Below, one piece after another: positions 9,473-19,135 of a stretch of DNA of 64,000 nt (position 1 is its first letter; each line of letters begins with the position of its first letter). Below the pieces are notes generated by a model. It did no database searches, had not been told where the DNA came from, and saw only the letters and a list, made by a program, of their open reading frames with translations. Source of the DNA: JAWKRB01 sp041389885. Its GTDB lineage: Bacteria; Myxococcota_A; Polyangia; Polyangiales; Ga0077539. Position numbers and translations under genes: made by a program. The stretch lies in NCBI GenBank assembly GCA_041389885.1, contig JAWKRB010000009.1, positions 236,264 through 300,263 on the forward strand, written 5' to 3'.

Positions 9473-10773
9473 GACGGCCTCCCAGCCGCGACGCGCCCCA
9501 CGACCGACAGGGGGCGCTCTTGAAACTCGCCCAGCGGCGCGCGGCCGAATTCCACGTCGAACTGAGCGTCGGAGAGCCGTCGGGTCACCCACGACAGCGA
9601 CCGCCCCTCCTCGACCCATTGAGAGAGCACCGCGTGGTCCCAGCGCGACCCGAGCATGTTGAACCCGAGCACCCGACCCTGGTGGTGCACGATGCGCTGG
9701 CTCATGGGCTTCGTGGGGTGTCGGCGGTAGACGCTCTCGGACCCATCCGGCACCTCGCGCAGCTCACCCACCGTCGTGTACTCGACCTCGAAGAGCTTGG
9801 CGCTGTTGAAGTACGTCGGCGGGCGGTACGGCGACGCGCGGCCCGTCATGTTCGCGCCGGCGAGCGCGCCCTGCCGCTTCGCCGAGTACCAGATCTGCTC
9901 GACGCGGGTCTCGCCGCCGCCCAGCGGGACCTCCGCGCAGTCTCCCGCGCACCACACGCCGGGCAGCGAGGTCCGCAGCTCCTCGTCGACGACGACGCCG
10001 CGGGCGATCGTAGGGGGGGTTGTCACCTCGCGCAGCCAGCCCACCGCGGGCACCACGCCGATGCACCCGCCGACGAGCTGCGCGTCGAGGGAGCCCCCGT
10101 CCGAGAGCTTCACCGCGCGCACCCGGCCCGCGTCGTCGACCTCGAGTGACGTGGCCTCCACGCCCAGGCGAAGGTCCACCCCGTGGCGCCGCATCGACTC
10201 CGCGATCATCTCGCCTTCCTCTTCGCAGAGCGCGGCGGGCCAGTACCAGGGCTCGCGCACGAGAAAGGTCGTGCGCACCCCGTGGTGGAGCAGGCACTCG
10301 ACCAGCTCGACGCCGATGAGCCCGCCCCCGATCACCACCGCCTGCCGGGTGCTGGGGATCCACCGCTCGCAGGCGTCGAGGTCTTGCAGGCTCACGAGGT
10401 TCACCAGGCCGTCGACCGCCGAGGCGCGGCCGAGGGCCAGCTCGCGCGGGAGCGAGCCCGTCGCGAGGAGCAGCTTGTCCCACGCGAGGGAGCTCCCGTC
10501 GCTGAGGCCGAGCGTGCGCGCGTTCGCGTCGAGGTCCGTGGCGCGGAGCTGCACCCGACGGATGCCCTTCGCCGACCACGACGCGCGCTCGAAGGGCTCC
10601 AGGTCGCGCCGCTCCATCTTCCCCATCAGCACGTACATCAGCGCGGTGCGCGAGAAGAAGTAGGGAGACTCCCCGCTCACGAGGGTGATCTCCGCGTCGC
10701 TCCGCTCCCTCGCCTTGAGCGCCGCCGTGGCCCCCGCGACGCCGTTCCCCACGATCACGATGTGTTCTGGCAT
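9469..10773 (-). CDS. FAD-dependent pyridine nucleotide-disulfide-type oxidoreductase
   Basis: 434 residues, starting at the ATG complementary to 10771-10773 with GGAG just upstream. Two dinucleotide-binding motifs are plain: GNGVAGATAALKA at residues 8-20 (FAD) and VVIGGGLIGVELVE mid-protein (NAD(P)H). The FAD-contacting end of the fold shows GVWCAGDCAEV. No redox CxxxxC typical of lipoamide dehydrogenases is seen, so it is closer to NADH:rubredoxin/ferredoxin reductase-like enzymes. It is the first gene of the coupled minus-strand unit and likely feeds electrons to the membrane iron-sulfur protein. The shared upstream region with uvrA (10774-10851) should hold divergent promoters. Confidence 0.85.
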   Translation of the reverse strand: MPEHIVIVGNGVAGATAALKARERSDAEITLVSGESPYFFSRTALMYVLMGKMERRDLEPFERASWSAKGIRRVQLRATDLDANARTLGLSDGSSLAWDKLLLATGSLPRELALGRASAVDGLVNLVSLQDLDACERWIPSTRQAVVIGGGLIGVELVECLLHHGVRTTFLVREPWYWPAALCEEEGEMIAESMRRHGVDLRLGVEATSLEVDDAGRVRAVKLSDGGSLDAQLVGGCIGVVPAVGWLREVTTPPTIARGVVVDEELRTSLPGVWCAGDCAEVPLGGGETRVEQIWYSAKRQGALAGANMTGRASPYRPPTYFNSAKLFEVEYTTVGELREVPDGSESVYRRHPTKPMSQRIVHHQGRVLGFNMLGSRWDHAVLSQWVEEGRSLSWVTRRLSDAQFDVEFGRAPLGEFQERPLSVVGRVAAGRPS

Positions 10774-10851
10774 GTGCTCCGTCGCGAGGCTACGCCGCCC
10801 CGTCGCGCTCGGTAACAACAACCCCGGCGGTGACGTGGCACCCTCCCGCCC

Positions 10852-13568
10852 ATGGAGCTCATCCGCGTTCGAGGTGCGCGCACGCACAACCTCAAGGCCG
10901 TGGACCTCGACATCCCGCGCGGCGCCCTGGTGGTCATCACCGGCCCCTCGGGCTGCGGAAAGAGCTCGCTGGCCTTCGACACGATCTACGCCGAGGGCCG
11001 GCGGCGCTACATCGAGTCGCTGAACGTCAGCGCCCGGCGCATGCTCGGCGGCGCCGGCCGCGCGCCGGTCGATTCCATCGAGGGGCTCTCTCCGGCCATC
11101 GCGGTCTCGCAGGGCTCGATCAGTCGGTCGCCGCGGAGCACCGTGGGCACGGTCACGGAGCTCGACGACCACCTCCGGCTGCTGCTCGCGAGGGTGGGCG
11201 AGGTGCGATGCCCGGGGTGCGGCGAGGTGGTGGTCGCGAGGTCGCCGTCCGAGGTCGTCGACGAGGTCATGGCGCTGGGCGAGGGGGCGCGCGCGATGAT
11301 CCTCGCGCCCCTCGGGCGGCGCCGCGTCGGTCCGCACGGCGCGACCTTCGCGGCCCTGCGCCGCGACGGCTTCGTGCGCGTGCGGGTGAACGGAGAGGTG
11401 CTCTCGCTCGACGAGCTCCCCGAGCTCGACGACGACGCGCCCCTCGACCTCGACCTCGTGGTCGACCGCGTGGTCCTTCGGCCCTCGTCGCGCGCCCGGG
11501 TGCTCGACGCGGTCGAGCTCGCGCTGCAGCGAGGCGACGGCGCGGTGCGCGTCGCGGTGGTCGAGGGCGTCGAGCTCGCGCTCACCACCCGCTTCGCCTG
11601 CGCCGCGTGCGACCGGGTCCTGCCCGAGGTCACGCCCGCGCTGCTCTCCTTCAACAGCCCCGCGGGGGCGTGCCCGCGCTGCCTCGGGCTGGGCACGCTG
11701 CGAGAGACCTCGTCCCTCGTGAGGAACCCCGCGCGCTCCCTCCGGGGCGGGGCGATCTACATCGGCCGCCAGAACGGCCCCGCGCCGGCCCCCGCGGCCC
11801 CCCCCCCCGCGGCGGGGGCGCCCCCCCCCCCCCCCGCCGCGCGCCCCCGCCGAGGGCGAGGGAGGAGATCCTCCTCGGCGACGGAGAAGACTTTCCGGGC
11901 GTCGCCTCGCTCGCCGCGGGCGGCGAAGACGAGCCGCCGTCGCGCTTCGACCCGCAGGCGGCCTGCGACCTCTGCGACGGCGCGCGGCTCCGCCCCGAGG
12001 CCAGGGTCGTGCGCGTCGCCGACGCCGACATCGTCACGCTCTCCCGAGAGCCCCTCCACGCGCTCCGCGCGCGGCTCGGCGCGTACGCCCCTCCCGCGCG
12101 CCACGCCGAGGTCGCCCGGCGCGTGCTCAGCGAGGTGCTCGGTCGCCTCGACTACCTGATCGAGGTCGGCGTCGGATACCTCTCCCTCGACCGCTCCGCG
12201 CCGACCCTCTCCAGCGGCGAGGGGCAGCGCGTGCGCCTGGCCACGCAGCTCGGCGGCGCGCTCAGCGGCGTGCTGTACGTGCTCGACGAGCCCTCCCGCG
12301 GGCTCCACCCCAAGGACCGCGCGCGCCTTCGCGGCGCCCTGCGCGCCCTCGTCGCGCGCGGCAACTCCGTGCTCGTCGTCGAGCACGACCTCGACACCGT
12401 ACGCGAGGCCGACCACGTGATCGACCTGGGTCCCGGCGCCGGGGTGCTGGGCGGCGAGGTGCTCGCGACGGGCGCTCCCGCCGAGCTCGAGCGCGCGCCC
12501 CGCAGCGTGACCGCCCCGTGGCTCCGGCGCGACCGCGCGCTGCACCGACGCGCGAGAAGCGTTGCGGCGCAAGGCTCTATCTCGATCCGAGGCGCCCGCG
12601 CGCACAACCTCCGCGGGGTCTCGGTCGAGATCCCCCTCGGCGCCCTCACGGCGGTCACCGGGGTCTCGGGCAGCGGAAAGACCTCCCTGATCCTCGGCAC
12701 CCTGGTGCCGCACCTCCGCGCGCGCCTCGCGGCCGCGCCGCCGCCCCCCGCGCCCGTCGACACCATCACCGGGGCGGAGCGGATCCAGCGGGTGGTCGCC
12801 GTCGACGCGCTCCCGCTGTCGCGCAGCGCCCGGTCGATCCCCGCGACGCTGCTGTCGGTGCTCGACCCGCTCCGGGAGCTCTTCGCGTCGCTCCCCGAGG
12901 CCAGGGCGAGAGGCTTTCGAGCGTCTCGGTTCAGCTTCAACGCGCGGGGCGGCCGCTGCGAGCGGTGCCGGGGCGAGGGGGTGACCCGCGTGGCGATGCA
13001 ATTCCTCGCCGACGTGACGCTCCCCTGCGACGCCTGCGGGGGACGGCGCTACGAGCCCGAGACCCTCGCGGTGACCTGGCGCGGCATGTCCATCGCCGAC
13101 GTGCTCGCGCTCACCGTCGACGACGCGCTGGCGCAGTTCGAGGCGCACCCCAAGATCCGCGCGCCGCTCCGCGCGCTGCACGACGTCGGGCTGGGATACC
13201 TGGGTCTCGCGCAGTCGGCCTCGACGCTCTCGGGGGGCGAGGCGCAGCGCGTACGCCTCGCGCGCGAGCTCGTGCGGCGCACGACGGCCGACACGCTCTA
13301 CGTGCTCGACGAGCCCACCGCGGGGCTGCACCGCGACGACATCGAGGCGCTCACCGACCTGCTCCAGACCCTCGTCGCGGAGGGCGCGACGGTGGTGGTG
13401 ATCGAGCATGACCCCGCGGTCATCGCCCTCGCGGATCACATCCTCGACCTGGGGCCCGGCGCGGGCCCGGAGGGCGGCGGGATCACCGTCGCCGGCGACC
13501 TCGCGACGGTGCTCCGCTGCGAGAGCTCGGCGACCGCCGCGGCGCTGCGCGTCCACCTGTCGGCTTGA
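10852..13568 (+). CDS. uvrA: excinuclease ABC subunit A, reading frame broken by one base in a GC-only tract
   Basis: About 905 codons in two frames. UvrA is the damage-recognising ATPase of nucleotide excision repair. The first half (10852 to about 11820) has Walker A GPSGCGKSS at residues 30-38 and the zinc cysteines CAAC and CPRC. The second half (from about 11850) has CDLC, the first signature LSSGEGQRVRL, VLYVLDEPSRGLHP, a second Walker A GVSGSGKTS, the zinc cysteines CERC and CDAC, and the second signature LSGGEAQRVRL with YVLDEPTAGLH. The halves are one base out of register across 78 consecutive G/C bases (11775-11852) that include runs of 11 and 15 C. One added base would restore a full UvrA with a short middle region. 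I treat it as one gene with a probable sequence error. Confidence 0.85.
11775..11852 (+). repeat. 78-bp GC-only tract with C11 and C15 homopolymers
   Basis: No A or T occurs from 11775 to 11852. C runs of 11 (11798-11808) and 15 (11821-11835) lie inside. The tract sits in uvrA exactly where the frame changes. The peptide it would encode (Pro/Ala only) is unlike any UvrA, so the local sequence is suspect or hypervariable. Confidence 0.9.
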
Positions 13569-13625
13569 CCCGGCCCTCCCGACTCGGATTCCATTCGACG
13601 AATTCTGCCCGGAGCACAGACCACC

Positions 13626-14735
13626 ATGAATTTCGACCTGCCCGAGGGCACCGAGGCGATCCTCCAGAGCGTTCGCGAATTCTGCACCCGTGAGGTCGCC
13701 CCCCAGGCGCGTCGCTGGGACGAGGCCGCGGAGCACCCCCCGACGCTCTTCGACCGAATCGCCGAGCTCGGGCTGCTGGGGATCCTGATCCCTCTCGACG
13801 ACGGGGGGGTCGGCCTTGACGCCGCCGCCCTCGCGTCGACCCTCGAGGTGATCGCCCGCGCCGACGGCGCCACGGCCTTCGCCCTGGCGACCCACGCGGG
13901 CGCGCCCGCCGCGGTGCTCGCGTCGCGGATCCGCGGGTCGTCTCGTGGCGAGCTCCTCGCCGCGCTGGCCGCGGGCACGGTGCGGGTCACCCACGGCTTC
14001 GGCGCCATGAGCGCGGGCCCGGCGCCCTTCGCCTCCCTCGTCGAAGGCTCCTGGTGCGTGCGCGGCGAGGTCGCCTCGGTGCCCGCGGCGTCCACCAGCA
14101 CACACCTCCTGCTCCTCGCCGACACCGCCCAGGGACCGACCGCGTTCCTGCTCCCCGCCCACGCCGTGACCTGGGGCGCCAGGGTCGAGACGCTCGGGCT
14201 CCGAGCGTGCGTCCACCGCGACGCGGCGCTGCTCGACGTGACCGTCGGCGACGACGCGAGGGTGGGCGAGGTCGGGTCGGGCGAGGCGGTGCGCGCCGAG
14301 GGCGCGGCGATTCACGACCTGTGCCTGGCGGCGATCTCGGTCGGCCTGGGGGAGGGCGCGCTCTCGGCCGCGACTCAGTACGCCAAGGACCGCAGGCAGT
14401 TCGGCAAGGCCATCGCGGAGCTCCAGGCGATTCAGTGGATGCTCGCCGACAGCCGCGCGGAGCTCGACGCCGGGGCCGCGCTGCTCGGCCAGGCGACCCT
14501 CGCGCCCGAGCCGACCGCGTCGGCGATGGCGCGGCGGGTGGCCTGCGCCGCCGCCACGCGGGCCTGCCACCGGGCGCTCCAGGTCCACGGCGGCTACGGC
14601 TACACGCGGGAGTACCCCGTCGAGCGCTGCCTCCGCGACGCGCGCACCTGCGAGCTCGAGGACGAGTCCGAGGGCCTCACCGCGACCGTGCTCTCCCGCG
14701 GGAAATCTTCGGCCGCGTTTGCGACGGGTTGGTAG
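13626..14735 (+). CDS. acyl-CoA dehydrogenase homologue with altered active-site motif
   Basis: 369 residues with the full three-part acyl-CoA dehydrogenase layout: N-terminal helices (FCTREVAPQARRWDE), the middle beta domain (GTVRVTHGFGAMSAGP) and C-terminal helices with YAKDRRQFGKAIAELQAIQ and HGGYGYTREYPVERCLRDAR. The family oxidises acyl-CoA to enoyl-CoA with FAD. After RDAR, most members have a YEGT motif whose Glu is the catalytic base. Here the aligned residues read EDES, placing Asp at the usual Glu position, so activity may be changed. The ATG at 13626 follows GGAG at 13611. The gene lies 57 bp after uvrA and 16 bp before the TssM-like gene. Confidence 0.85.
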   Translation: MNFDLPEGTEAILQSVREFCTREVAPQARRWDEAAEHPPTLFDRIAELGLLGILIPLDDGGVGLDAAALASTLEVIARADGATAFALATHAGAPAAVLASRIRGSSRGELLAALAAGTVRVTHGFGAMSAGPAPFASLVEGSWCVRGEVASVPAASTSTHLLLLADTAQGPTAFLLPAHAVTWGARVETLGLRACVHRDAALLDVTVGDDARVGEVGSGEAVRAEGAAIHDLCLAAISVGLGEGALSAATQYAKDRRQFGKAIAELQAIQWMLADSRAELDAGAALLGQATLAPEPTASAMARRVACAAATRACHRALQVHGGYGYTREYPVERCLRDARTCELEDESEGLTATVLSRGKSSAAFATGW

Positions 14736-14751
14736 AGTCTGCGGTCATTCC

Positions 14752-16599
14752 ATGCGCGCTCCTCGCCTCGCTGCCGCGACGGTCCTCGCGTTCCTCTGGT
14801 TGGGCGTAAGCGTGCTCCCGTCGTCGAACGTGGCGACGGGCGTCGCGGGCGTCGCGTCGGTGGCGCTGGGGATCGCAGCGCTGGTCTACGAGCGACGGCA
14901 CCGGGGCGAAGGGGCCGCCGCCCGACGCGCCACCCTGGAGGCGACGCTGCGAGAGCGCCGCAGCGCGCTCACGCCGATGCAGCAGGCCGAGCTCGCGACC
15001 CTCGAAGAGGGCGCGCGCGACGCCGTCGCCCGACTCACCGCGGCGCGCGGTCGAGCCGGGGCCGAGGCCGTCCCGTGGATCCTCGCCCTCGGCGTCCCGT
15101 CCTCGGGGCGCAGCGCGCTGCTGGCGAGCTCGGGGCTGCCCTTCTCGTTCGTGACGCCCCAGGCGGGGGCGCGGGGCGGCGCGTCGGTGCGGTGGTGGCT
15201 CTCCGAGGCCGTGGCCTTCCTCGACACCCGCGGCGACCACGTCGCCAGCGACGCCGGGCACGCCGAGTGGCTCACGCTGCTCAAGTGCGTCGAGTCGCTG
15301 CGCAAGGGCCAGCGGCTCCAGGGCTTCGTCGTCACGCTCGCCGCCGACATGATCTCCACGGCCCCCCCCGAGACCCTCGACGGTTGGGCGAGGCGGCTGC
15401 GCGAGCGCGTCGACGAGGCGCAGGCCCTGCTGGGCATCGACGTGCCCGTGCACCTGGTGATCACCCGTTGCGATCAGCTCCACGGGTTTCGCGAGTTCTT
15501 CGCCGACCTCCCTGACAGCGAGCGCCGGCAGGTGTGGGGCTTCACGCTCCCGCTCGCGGGCGACTCGAAGCCCGCGGCGGCCCGCATCGGCGACGAGCTC
15601 GCCGCGCTCCTCGCCGCGCTCTCGCAGCGCAGCCTCCGCCGCGCGAACGCCAGGGACCCGCTCGAGGTGCGCGAGGCGGCGTACCAGTTTCCGCTGTGGT
15701 TCGCGTCGCTGCGGCCGGCGCTGCTGCGCTTCACCGCCAACCTCTTCGAGCACGGCGTCGACGGCGGCGCGCCCCTCGCGCGAGGGGTGTGGTTCACCAG
15801 CGCGGCCGAGGCGCGCACGGTGCTCCCGAGGGTGCCGCAGTCGGGCGTGGGCTACTTCGTGCACGAGCTGATCACGCGGCACGTGGTCCCTGACGGCGCG
15901 CTGGCGACGCCGTCGAAGGCCGAGGCGCGCAGGCGCTCCCACGAGCGGGTGCTCTTGGCGACGCCGCTGCTCGCGGGGGCCGCGCTCGCGTCGGTGCTCT
16001 CGGTGTACGCGTGGCGGGGCAACAGCGCGCTCGTGAGCGAATTCTCCGACGCGATGCGCGCGGCGTCGGGCGCCCGCGCGCCGATGGGCATCGATGTCCT
16101 CGACGCGCTGCGCGACCGCGTCGCGACCCTGCGCGACCACGCCCGCGGCGGCCCGCCACGGTGGATGCGCATGGGGTTCTCCGTGGCCCCCACGCTCTCG
16201 CCGCGCGCCTCGACGGTCTTCGCGCTCTTCGTGCTGCGCGACATCTCGCGGCCCGACCTCGACGCCGCGAAGCGCTCGCTCGAGCGACACGCGTCGCGCC
16301 CGTCCATCGCCCCCGAAGAGCGCGCGCGGGCAGAGGGCGACCTCCGGCTCTACCTCTCGCTCACCACCCCACGATCGGCCGGTGACCCCGACCTGCGCGA
16401 CCCCGCCGAGGCCGAGCGCTTCGCGTCGGACCTCTCCCAGCGATGGTCGAGGACCCGTCGGGTGAGCGATCCCCCGACGATCGCCCTGGTGCAGCGGGCG
16501 TTGCGCCTCTACGCGGCGCTCCTCGCCGACGACCCGCGCCTGGGCACGCCCCGAGACGTCCGCCTCACCGCCAGGGTGCAGGCGATGCTCAGGCCCTGA
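14752..16599 (+). CDS. orphan TssM/IcmF-like membrane protein, C-terminally short
   Basis: 615 residues. Topology follows TssM: two N-terminal membrane helices (AAATVLAFLWLGVSVLP and GVAGVASVALGIAALVY), a cytoplasmic GTPase-like domain, then a third helix near 400 (LLAGAALASVLSVYAW) and an exported C-terminal part of only about 200 residues. Full TssM proteins are about 1100 residues or more. The nucleotide-binding loop reads GVPSSGRSALL, with Arg in place of the Walker Lys. The later segment LVITRCDQLHGFREFFADL matches the IcmF signature (T-K-x-D in most). No other type VI secretion gene is nearby. I chose the ATG at 14752 because the hydrophobic start follows directly. Confidence 0.75.
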   Translation: MRAPRLAAATVLAFLWLGVSVLPSSNVATGVAGVASVALGIAALVYERRHRGEGAAARRATLEATLRERRSALTPMQQAELATLEEGARDAVARLTAARGRAGAEAVPWILALGVPSSGRSALLASSGLPFSFVTPQAGARGGASVRWWLSEAVAFLDTRGDHVASDAGHAEWLTLLKCVESLRKGQRLQGFVVTLAADMISTAPPETLDGWARRLRERVDEAQALLGIDVPVHLVITRCDQLHGFREFFADLPDSERRQVWGFTLPLAGDSKPAAARIGDELAALLAALSQRSLRRANARDPLEVREAAYQFPLWFASLRPALLRFTANLFEHGVDGGAPLARGVWFTSAAEARTVLPRVPQSGVGYFVHELITRHVVPDGALATPSKAEARRRSHERVLLATPLLAGAALASVLSVYAWRGNSALVSEFSDAMRAASGARAPMGIDVLDALRDRVATLRDHARGGPPRWMRMGFSVAPTLSPRASTVFALFVLRDISRPDLDAAKRSLERHASRPSIAPEERARAEGDLRLYLSLTTPRSAGDPDLRDPAEAERFASDLSQRWSRTRRVSDPPTIALVQRALRLYAALLADDPRLGTPRDVRLTARVQAMLRP

Positions 16600-16759
16600 T
16601 CGACCGCCTGCTCCGTTTTGAACCAGGCCCCGCGCCACGATGGCGCGCTCGCCGGGACGGTCCGCGCACGCGGCCCCGAAGAACGGGGCTGGAACGGCGG
16701 GTGCTCTCTCTCGCCCCAGCGTCGAGTCGACCTCGGCGCAGCAGAAAGGCAGAGACGCG

Positions 16760-17611
16760 ATGGGAATTTCAATTCGGTTCTGGGGCGTTCGAGGGAGCAT
16801 CGCGACGCCGGGCGCAGACACGGCCCGCGTCGGGGGGAACACCTCCTGCGTCGAGGTGATCGCGGGCGGGTCCCGGCTGATCCTCGACGCGGGCACGGGC
16901 CTTCGCGCGCTGGGCGACTCGCTCCTCGGCGGAGGCGACGTCGACGTCACGCTGCTGCTCTCGCACCTCCACTGGGACCACATCCAGGGACTCCCCTTCT
17001 TCGCCCCGGTCTACCTCCCGAGCACCCGGGTGCGGGTGGTCTCGGGCGCCGCGTCCGGTCGCGCCGAAGACGCGCTGCGCGCGCAGATGCGGCCCCCGGC
17101 CTTCCCCGTCGACCTCGACCAGCTCCCCGCGGACCTTCGCTACGAGAGCGTGCGCGAGCGGCAGCGCATCGTGGCAGGCGACGCCGAGGTCTTCACCGCG
17201 CGCGGGAACCACCCCGACCCGGTGTACGCCTACCGCGTCGAGCACGGAGGGAGATCCGTGGTCTACGCCACCGACACCGAGCACTACCGCTGCGTCGACC
17301 CACGCCTCCTCTCGCTGGCCCGCGGCGCCGACGTGCTGATCTACGACGCCCAGTACCTCCCGAGCGAGTACTCCGGGGAGTCGGGGCCCTCGCGCGTCGG
17401 CTGGGGGCACTCGACCTGGGAGGCCGCGGTCGAGCTCGCGCAGGCCGCTGACGTCGGGGAGCTCCTGCTCTTTCACCACGACCCCCGCCGGAGCGACGGC
17501 GCGGTGGAGGCCCTCGAAGCGGTCGCCCGCGCGCGCTTCCCCTCGACCTCGGCGGCCCGCGAGGGGATGGTGCGGGAGCTCGACGCGCGACGCGGGGAGA
17601 GGGCGGCCTGA
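16760..17611 (+). CDS. MBL-fold metallo-hydrolase
   Basis: 283 residues, starting at the ATG at 16760. The N-terminus IRFWGVRGSIATPG, VGGNTSCVEV and LILDAGTGLRAL is typical of a widespread beta-lactamase-fold subfamily. Zinc ligands are visible in SHLHWDH (residues 68-74), GNHPDP, YATDTEH and LLLFHHDP. Members are hydrolases or phosphodiesterases of uncertain substrate; in myxobacteria they often sit beside signalling genes. Here the next gene, 38 bp downstream, is a GAF/sigma-54 activator, so it could turn over a nucleotide signal. That is only context. The protein appears complete and cytoplasmic. Confidence 0.88.
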   Translation: MGISIRFWGVRGSIATPGADTARVGGNTSCVEVIAGGSRLILDAGTGLRALGDSLLGGGDVDVTLLLSHLHWDHIQGLPFFAPVYLPSTRVRVVSGAASGRAEDALRAQMRPPAFPVDLDQLPADLRYESVRERQRIVAGDAEVFTARGNHPDPVYAYRVEHGGRSVVYATDTEHYRCVDPRLLSLARGADVLIYDAQYLPSEYSGESGPSRVGWGHSTWEAAVELAQAADVGELLLFHHDPRRSDGAVEALEAVARARFPSTSAAREGMVRELDARRGERAA

Positions 17612-17649
17612 GCGCGGGCGAGCCCGCCGGGGTGGTACCGTGGAGCCGG

Positions 17650-19124
17650 GTGACCGAACGGGAACAGAAGCTCTCGCTGCTCCTCGACCTCGCAGACCTC
17701 CTCGCGCGGGAGGTTGACCTCGACGTGCTCCTCGGCGCGCTCGGGCGGCGTGTCGCCGACGCCCTCTGCGCAGAGCGGGGGACGGTGTTCCTGCTCGACG
17801 AGGCCAGCGGCGCGCTCCGGTCACGGGTCGCGAACCGCCTGGAGCTCGACGAGATCGTCGTGCCTCGGGGCCGCGGGCTCGTCGGGCACGTCGCCGAGGC
17901 GGGCGAGGTGGTGAACCTCGGCGACGTCGGCGCCGATCCGCGGCACTTCAGCGCCGTCGACCGCGCCACGGGCTTCACCACGCGCTCGGTGCTCGCCGCC
18001 CCGTTACGCGACCGCCGCGGCGCCGTCCGCGGCGTGCTCCAGGTGCTGAACAAGCGCGGCGGCCACTTCGACGACGAGGACGCCCGCTACCTGCTCGCCC
18101 TCGGCGCGCAGGTCGCCCTCGCCCTCGACCGCACCACCCTGAGACCGGGCGCCTTCGCGCCCCGTGGCGTGAGCGTGCGCGGGGTGTTCAACCACATCGT
18201 CGGCGCTTCAGAGCCGATGCGTCGGGTGTACGACCTCGTCGGGCGAGCGGCCGTCGCCGACGTGACGGTCCTGCTGCGCGGCGAGACGGGCACGGGCAAG
18301 GGGCTCTTCGCGCGAGCGATCCACGCGAACAGCCGACGCGCCGCGGCGCCCCTGGTGACCATCGACTGCACGACGCTCCCAGAGTCCCTCGCCGAGAGCG
18401 AGCTCTTCGGACACGAGCGCGGCGCGTTCACCGGCGCAGACCGCCGCGCGCTCGGGCGCGTCGACGCCGCCGCGGGGGGAACGCTCTTTCTCGACGAGAT
18501 CGGCGAGCTCTCGCCGGCCGTGCAGGCGAAGCTCCTCAGGCTCTTGCAGGAGAAGACCTTCGAACGCGTCGGCGGGCGCGAGCCGCCCGCGTCGACCTCC
18601 GCGTCGTCGCCGCGACGCACCGCGACCTCGGCGCGATGACCGCGCGCGGCGCCTTTCGCGAGGACCTCCTGTACCGCCTCAACGTCGTCGAGATCGAGCT
18701 GCCCCCGCTGCGCGCGCGCGGCGCCGACGAGGTGCTCTCCCTCGCGGAGCACTTCCTTCAGACCTTCGCGAGCCGCCACGGGCGCGAGGCGTTCCGGCTC
18801 AGCGCCGACGCCCGCGACGCCCTGGCGACGCACCGCTGGCCCGGCAACGTGCGAGAGCTCGAGCACGCGATCGAGCGCGCCGTCGTGCTCTGCTCCACGC
18901 AGAGCGTCACCGCCGCCGACCTGCGGCTACGCCCGCCGTCGAGCGCCGCGACAGACGCGGAGGTCGTCGCGCTCCCGCACGGGCTGAGCCTGGCCGAGGC
19001 CGAGCGCCGCTACATCCTCTCGACGCTCGCGCGCGCCGACGGCAACCAGAGCGAGGCGGCCCGATCGCTGGGCGTCGGTCGCAACACGCTGCGGCGCAAG
19101 CTCGAACCCCGCGAGCCGGAGTAA
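17650..19124 (+). CDS. GAF-domain sigma-54-dependent activator (frame broken once)
   Basis: About 491 codons starting at GTG 17650 (GGAG at 17642). Residues 10-165 are a GAF domain (RGTVFLLDEASGALRSRVA, VVPRGRGLVGHVAE, VLNKRGGHFDDED). The AAA+ domain follows, with Walker A GETGTGKG near 211, the sigma-54 contact loop GAFTGA, and GGTLFLDEIGEL. Near 18586 (GAGCCGCCCGCGTC) the frame slips by one base. One extra C would give the expected VDLRVVAATHRDLGAM and join REDLLYRLNVVEIELPPLR, the WPGNVRELEHAIE segment and a C-terminal Fis-type HTH (NQSEAARSLGVGRNTLRRKL). It lacks a receiver domain, so the signal is probably a small ligand of the GAF domain. It converges on pbpC with an 11-bp gap. Confidence 0.82.
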
Positions 19125-19135
19125 CCCGCCCGGAG

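Noticed and set aside
10852..13568. Calling uvrA a pseudogene
   Set aside because: All ATPase and zinc motifs are intact on both sides and the break lies in a GC-only homopolymer tract, so a sequence error is the simpler reading.
16600..16759. A small gene between the TssM-like and MBL genes
   Set aside because: No start with a ribosome binding site and no protein-like reading; it is probably promoter and leader for the MBL gene.
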